A program made the translations under genes and the position numbers. Of a DNA stretch of 56,045 bases, positions 52,854 through 56,045 are shown piece by piece (within the stretch, counting starts at the first letter, position 1; the number at the start of each line of letters is the position of its first letter). The notes under the pieces are model-generated. The model saw only the letters and a list, made by a program, of their open reading frames with translations, made no database searches and was not told where the DNA came from. This DNA is from PALSA-926 sp964476835 (GTDB taxonomy: Bacteria > Pseudomonadota > Alphaproteobacteria > Micavibrionales > UBA2020), in assembly GCA_964476835.1 (NCBI GenBank), contig CAYZCE010000013.1, forward strand, positions 1 through 56,045, written 5' to 3'.

Positions 52854-53447
52854 TTATACGGCTTTGCGGAATTTGAGGGCGGTGGCGAGCGTGCCTTCGT
52901 CCATGTAATCGATCTGCCCGCCGATCGGCATGCCGTGCGCGAGTTGCGACACGGCGGCGCCGGAAGATTGCAGGAGATCGGAGAGGTAATGGGCGGTGGT
53001 CTGCCCGTCGATGGTGGCGTTGAGCGCGATGATGATCTCGCGCACGCGGGATCCCTGCACGCGCTTGAGCAGGTGCGGGATGGAGAGGTCTTCGGGCGTG
53101 ACGCCGTCGAGCGCCGAGAGGGTGCCGCCGAGCACGTGGTAGAGGCCGCGGAACGACCCGGTCTTCTCGATCGCCCAGAGGTCGGAGATATCCTCGACCA
53201 CGCAGAGCGTCTGTGCGTCGCGTGCCTGCGAGGCGCAGATCGAGCAAGGGGTGACGGTATCGAGGTTGTGGCACTGCGGGCATTCCGCGATCACCGCAGC
53301 GGCGCGGCCGAGCGCCTGGCCGAGCGGGAGCATCAGGCTTTCGCGGTTCTTGAGCAGGTGCAAAATCGCGCGGCGCGCGGAGCGGGGGCCAAGCCCCGGC
53401 AGGCGCGCGAGCAGCTTCACCAGATGTTCGATTTCAGTGCCAATCAT
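52854..53447 (-). CDS. recR: Recombination protein RecR
   Basis: RecR (197 residues) works with RecO and RecF to load RecA on gapped DNA. The N-terminal helix-hairpin-helix is LARLPGLGPRSARRAILHLL. The zinc finger has C56, C59, C68 and C71, and the TOPRIM domain includes LCVVEDISDLWAIEKTG and LNATIDGQTTAHYLSDLL. The ATG at 53447 matches the family start MIG-EIE; it has no clear Shine-Dalgarno, and an upstream TTG (53483) gives an atypical N-terminus. dnaX/ybaB, its usual neighbours, are not here. Confidence 0.95.
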   Translation of the reverse strand: MIGTEIEHLVKLLARLPGLGPRSARRAILHLLKNRESLMLPLGQALGRAAAVIAECPQCHNLDTVTPCSICASQARDAQTLCVVEDISDLWAIEKTGSFRGLYHVLGGTLSALDGVTPEDLSIPHLLKRVQGSRVREIIIALNATIDGQTTAHYLSDLLQSSGAAVSQLAHGMPIGGQIDYMDEGTLATALKFRKAV

Positions 53448-53511
53448 AGGGGGCAGTATAGCGGTTTCCGCCGGATTTTCCAATAATTTTGGAATCCCCG
53501 TCCGCTCGGGG

Positions 53512-54525
53512 TTATTTCGGCCCCTGCGTCTTGTTGCGCGGTTTGTGCTGGTTTTTGGCGGTTTTATACGGTTTGTTCTGCGCCTTGGTGCCGGGGGCGG
53601 ACATGAACTTGCTCGGCTTTTTGGCCGCCGCCTTGACGAACTTGCTCTTGAGGCCGGTCGACGCCTTTTTTCCGGTTTTCTGGGCTTCGGGCTTCTTCTT
53701 GGCCTTGATGTCTTCCGACATCTTTTTGGCCTCTTCCCAGGCGATGTCCTTTTTCTCTTCCGCCTTTCTCTCCGGTTCGGTCTGGGCGGATTCCGGGGCA
53801 GGCTCTTCGGCCTTCTTTTCCGGCTCCGGCGTCTCCATCTTGTCGTCGGGGCTGCCTTCCTTCACGCCCGGCGTGGGCAGGTGGGCGAGCTTCCATGCCT
53901 CCAGCTCCTGCAGCCATTGCTGGTAGGCCGGCGAGGTCTCGAGCGGCGAGAAGTTGGTGACGCCCAGCGGCTCAAAGGGCGTGGGATTGCCATCTGCGCC
54001 CTTGGGCAGCAGGCCGCGGGCTTCCATCTCCAGGTAGCGCTCGTATTCCTTGAGGTTCTGGCGCTGTGTTTCCAGCCAGAGCATCTCTTTTTGCTGGACG
54101 TTGCCGGTGACGTTGATCTTGCGCCAGCCGCGCAGGCGCGCCATCGAGATGATGGAGGCGGCGGCTTCCTCGTTGAATTCCTGTTCTGAGCAGAAGATGC
54201 GCTCGTTCGGGTTCCGCTCCGTCGGCAGCGCCCAGTGGATGCTGCTGCCGCCCTTGAGCTTGACCGCGAAGCCAGTGCGTTCCTTTTCGGCCATGTCGGG
54301 GTCGGCGTAATTGATCAGGTGCAGCAGGGCGAGGGGATCGAGGCGGCCATAGCCCCAGTGCTCGTTCACCAGTTCGTGCAGGCGCGAGTGCATCGGCAGG
54401 TAGCCGGGCAACGGGTTCTCGTCGTCGGGGAGCAGGTCTTGCGGCACCGGCCCGCCGTTGACGCCGGGCATCGACATGTCTTCGGTATTCAGTTCCTGTT
54501 CCTGGGCCATATTTTGGGGTGCCAT
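53512..54525 (-). CDS. LPD7-like domain protein with long basic tail
   Basis: This 337-residue protein appears cytoplasmic. Residues about 85-165 resemble the LPD7 domain of polyvalent phage/plasmid proteins: RIFCSEQEFNEEAAASIISM, then ARLRGWRKINVTGNVQQKEM, then a Trp/Leu helix. Residues about 225-337 are low complexity, first Glu/Pro/Lys and then strongly basic (GKKASTGLKSKFVKAAAKKP), which suggests nucleic-acid binding. Start 54525 has GAGGAGC eight bases upstream. It sits between lolA and recR, far from any visible mobile element. The family assignment is from memory and needs a profile search. Confidence 0.6.
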   Translation of the reverse strand: MAPQNMAQEQELNTEDMSMPGVNGGPVPQDLLPDDENPLPGYLPMHSRLHELVNEHWGYGRLDPLALLHLINYADPDMAEKERTGFAVKLKGGSSIHWALPTERNPNERIFCSEQEFNEEAAASIISMARLRGWRKINVTGNVQQKEMLWLETQRQNLKEYERYLEMEARGLLPKGADGNPTPFEPLGVTNFSPLETSPAYQQWLQELEAWKLAHLPTPGVKEGSPDDKMETPEPEKKAEEPAPESAQTEPERKAEEKKDIAWEEAKKMSEDIKAKKKPEAQKTGKKASTGLKSKFVKAAAKKPSKFMSAPGTKAQNKPYKTAKNQHKPRNKTQGPK

Positions 54526-54610
54526 TATATATATGCTCCTCAACCGGTGATCTGGCCTAATTCTACCAAGATTTTCGTAAAGTATTGGTTAATAAAAAGA
54601 TAAAATCTAT

Positions 54611-55225
54611 CTATTTGTTTATCAACACTTCTTTGTTCTTGGGGTCGTAGTAGTGGAACAGCTTGTCCTTGAGCGGCACGCCGAATTGCGAATCGTTGAG
54701 GGCGACCGAGGTGACCGTCCCTTGTGCATCCACCACGCGCCAGCCGTGCAGGGTCAGCGGGTTTTCGCTGAACTGGACCGTGAGGTCGCCCGCGAGCGGG
54801 TCCTTGGTCTGCACGAGGCGCACCTGCAGGAAGCCGTCGGCGCGCGTGATGTCCGAGACGCTGATGTCGCCCGAGAGCCTGATCGTGTCGCTGAGGAAGA
54901 AGTTGGCGAGCGAGCGGCTGATGGGCGCCGCGTTGTCCTGCTTCATCTGGCCGTCGTAGTAATGCACCATGATGCCGTCGGCGACGATGAAGTCGGCAAG
55001 CGGCGGGTCGTATTCAAAACGCATCTTGCCCGGACGCTTGAGCATGAAGTTGCCCGTGAAGGCAGAGCCGTCGTTCGCCGTCTGTGAGAAGCGAGATTGC
55101 AGCGTGGTGATGCTGTTGAGGTAATCCTCGACGGCTTCGACGGCCGGCAGCGGCGCATCCGCCGCGATGGCGACGCGCGCCAGCAGCATCAGGCCGCAGA
55201 AGAGGGCGAGGGCGGATTTCATCAT
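54611..55225 (-). CDS. lolA: Outer-membrane lipoprotein carrier LolA
   Basis: LolA (204 residues) carries lipoproteins from LolCDE across the periplasm. The signal peptide is LALFCGLMLLARVAIAADA (residues about 4-22). The body has SITTLQSRFSQT, GNFMLKRPGKMRFEYDPPLA and DGIMVHYYDGQ, typical of alphaproteobacterial LolA. The ATG overlaps the ftsK stop by four bases; the lolA-after-ftsK order is conserved in many Proteobacteria. The secretin lipoprotein at 44913 would be a likely client. Confidence 0.92.
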   Translation of the reverse strand: MMKSALALFCGLMLLARVAIAADAPLPAVEAVEDYLNSITTLQSRFSQTANDGSAFTGNFMLKRPGKMRFEYDPPLADFIVADGIMVHYYDGQMKQDNAAPISRSLANFFLSDTIRLSGDISVSDITRADGFLQVRLVQTKDPLAGDLTVQFSENPLTLHGWRVVDAQGTVTSVALNDSQFGVPLKDKLFHYYDPKNKEVLINK

Positions 55226-56045
55226 GTGCCGTAGCTCCCGCCGCCGCCGAGGATCTCGCGCTTGCCGACGTGGTTGGCGGAGGTGATGAGGCCTTCCTTC
55301 TCCATGCGCTCGATGATGCGCGCGGCGCGGTTGTAGCCGATCTGCAGGTGGCGCTGGATGAAGCTGGTCGAGACCTTGCGCTCGCGCAGGATGACGGCGA
55401 CGGCCTGGTCGTAGAGTTCGTCGGATTCGCCGCCGCTCTCGCCGCCGGTTGCGCCGGCCGCGTCTTCGTCGTCGTCGGTGACGCCGTCGATGTAATCGGG
55501 CGTGCCGAGGGAGCGCAGGTATTTCACGGTCTTCTCGACTTCGTCATCCGCCACGAAAGGCCCGTGCACGCGCGTGATGCGGCCGCCTGCGGCCATGTAA
55601 AGCATGTCGCCCTGGCCGAGCAGCTGTTCCGCGCCGCCGTCGCCGAGGATGGTGCGGCTGTCGATGCGGCTGGTGACCTGGAAGGAAATACGCGTTGGGA
55701 AGTTCGCCTTGATGACGCCGGTGATGACGTCGACGGAGGGGCGCTGCGTCGCCATGATCAGGTGGATGCCCGCCGCGCGCGCCATCTGCGCGAGGCGCTG
55801 GATGGAGCCTTCTACTTCCTTGCCCGCCACCAGCATCAGGTCGGCGAACTCGTCGACGATGACGACGATGTACGGGAGTTCGTTCTGCGGCAGCGGCTGT
55901 TCCTCGAACACGGGCTTGCCGGTTTCGCTGTCGAAGCCGGTCTGGATCTTGTGCATCAGCACTTCGCCCTTGGCCTGCGCGTCGCGGATGCGTTCGTTGT
56001 AGCCGTCGATGTTGCGCACGCCGAGCTTGCTCATCGCGCGGTAGC
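55222..56045 (-). CDS. ftsK: DNA translocase FtsK, C-terminal part (truncated by window edge)
   Basis: This is the C-terminal 274 residues of the septal DNA pump that resolves chromosome dimers. The motor domain retains MSKLGVRNIDGYN, Walker B YIVVIVDEFADLML, MATQRPSVDVITG and RTILGDGGAEQLLG. An acidic linker (TDDDEDAAGATGGESGG) leads to the winged-helix gamma domain (VSTSFIQRHLQIGYNRAARI) that reads KOPS DNA sites. The frame is open to the window end. Downstream lolA is coupled by overlap. Confidence 0.97.
   Translation of the reverse strand, partial: YRAMSKLGVRNIDGYNERIRDAQAKGEVLMHKIQTGFDSETGKPVFEEQPLPQNELPYIVVIVDEFADLMLVAGKEVEGSIQRLAQMARAAGIHLIMATQRPSVDVITGVIKANFPTRISFQVTSRIDSRTILGDGGAEQLLGQGDMLYMAAGGRITRVHGPFVADDEVEKTVKYLRSLGTPDYIDGVTDDDEDAAGATGGESGGESDELYDQAVAVILRERKVSTSFIQRHLQIGYNRAARIIERMEKEGLITSANHVGKREILGGGGSYGT

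Overview
The window is a GC-rich stretch of chromosome from a Gram-negative alphaproteobacterium. The class is indicated by the cell-cycle regulator GcrA (25160-25732), gatCAB, a single bifunctional Rsh, hldE for LPS heptose, lolA, hflKC and sdhAB. Order or genus cannot be fixed from sequence alone; a Micavibrio- or Rhodospirillales-like lineage is a guess. The window opens inside sdhA and ends inside ftsK. Coding density is very high, with many 1-4 base stop/start overlaps.

Region 1 (1-14352, mainly + strand) holds sdhA'-sdhB and an MFS permease, punA and an AmiD-type amidase, the RNase P RNA with ruvX converging on it, gatC-gatA-gatB, a four-gene cluster of unknown purpose (methyltransferase, HAD phosphatase, FAD oxidoreductase, aldo/keto reductase), and pyk. 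It ends with a small exported protein and an ORF broken by an in-frame amber codon. Region 2 (14357-16754) has a LapG-like transglutaminase-type peptidase divergent from hldE.

Region 3 (16832-25163) is the first of two pilus/secretion loci, with an MSHA-like order: assembly ATPase, platform protein, a GspL-like PilM-PilN fusion, PilO-like and PilP/MshK-like subunits, an ABC ATPase, a TPR protein and prepilin peptidase. Region 4 (42620-50231) is the second locus: two PilT-family ATPases, a lipoprotein secretin, an ABC-2 permease, a membrane-anchored helical protein and two large prepilins. Neither locus encodes a complete pilus machine or a complete ABC transporter. Together they supply both, which suggests one envelope system with a dedicated ABC exporter, reminiscent of PilG/H/I of Myxococcus. 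This is the most interesting content of the window.

Between these loci lie gcrA and a small cytoplasmic protein. A minus-strand run follows, from hflK-hflC-rsh-DUF2062-acpS-lepB down to rnc-era (envelope quality control, stringent response, lipid and ribosome maturation), divergent from mrp. Next come thyA-folA, a tandem pair of HEIRH putative zinc metallopeptidases, tRNA-Gly(UCC), an orphan phage-type DUF2800 protein, and cmk-rpsA. The right end (50275-56045, minus strand) carries ftsK', lolA, an LPD7-like basic protein, recR, a pyrimidine nucleotidase-type HAD, dapD and dapE. Intrinsic terminators, candidate sigma70-type promoters and three kinds of intergenic inverted repeat are also listed. 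No CRISPR, transposase, integrase or rRNA was found.
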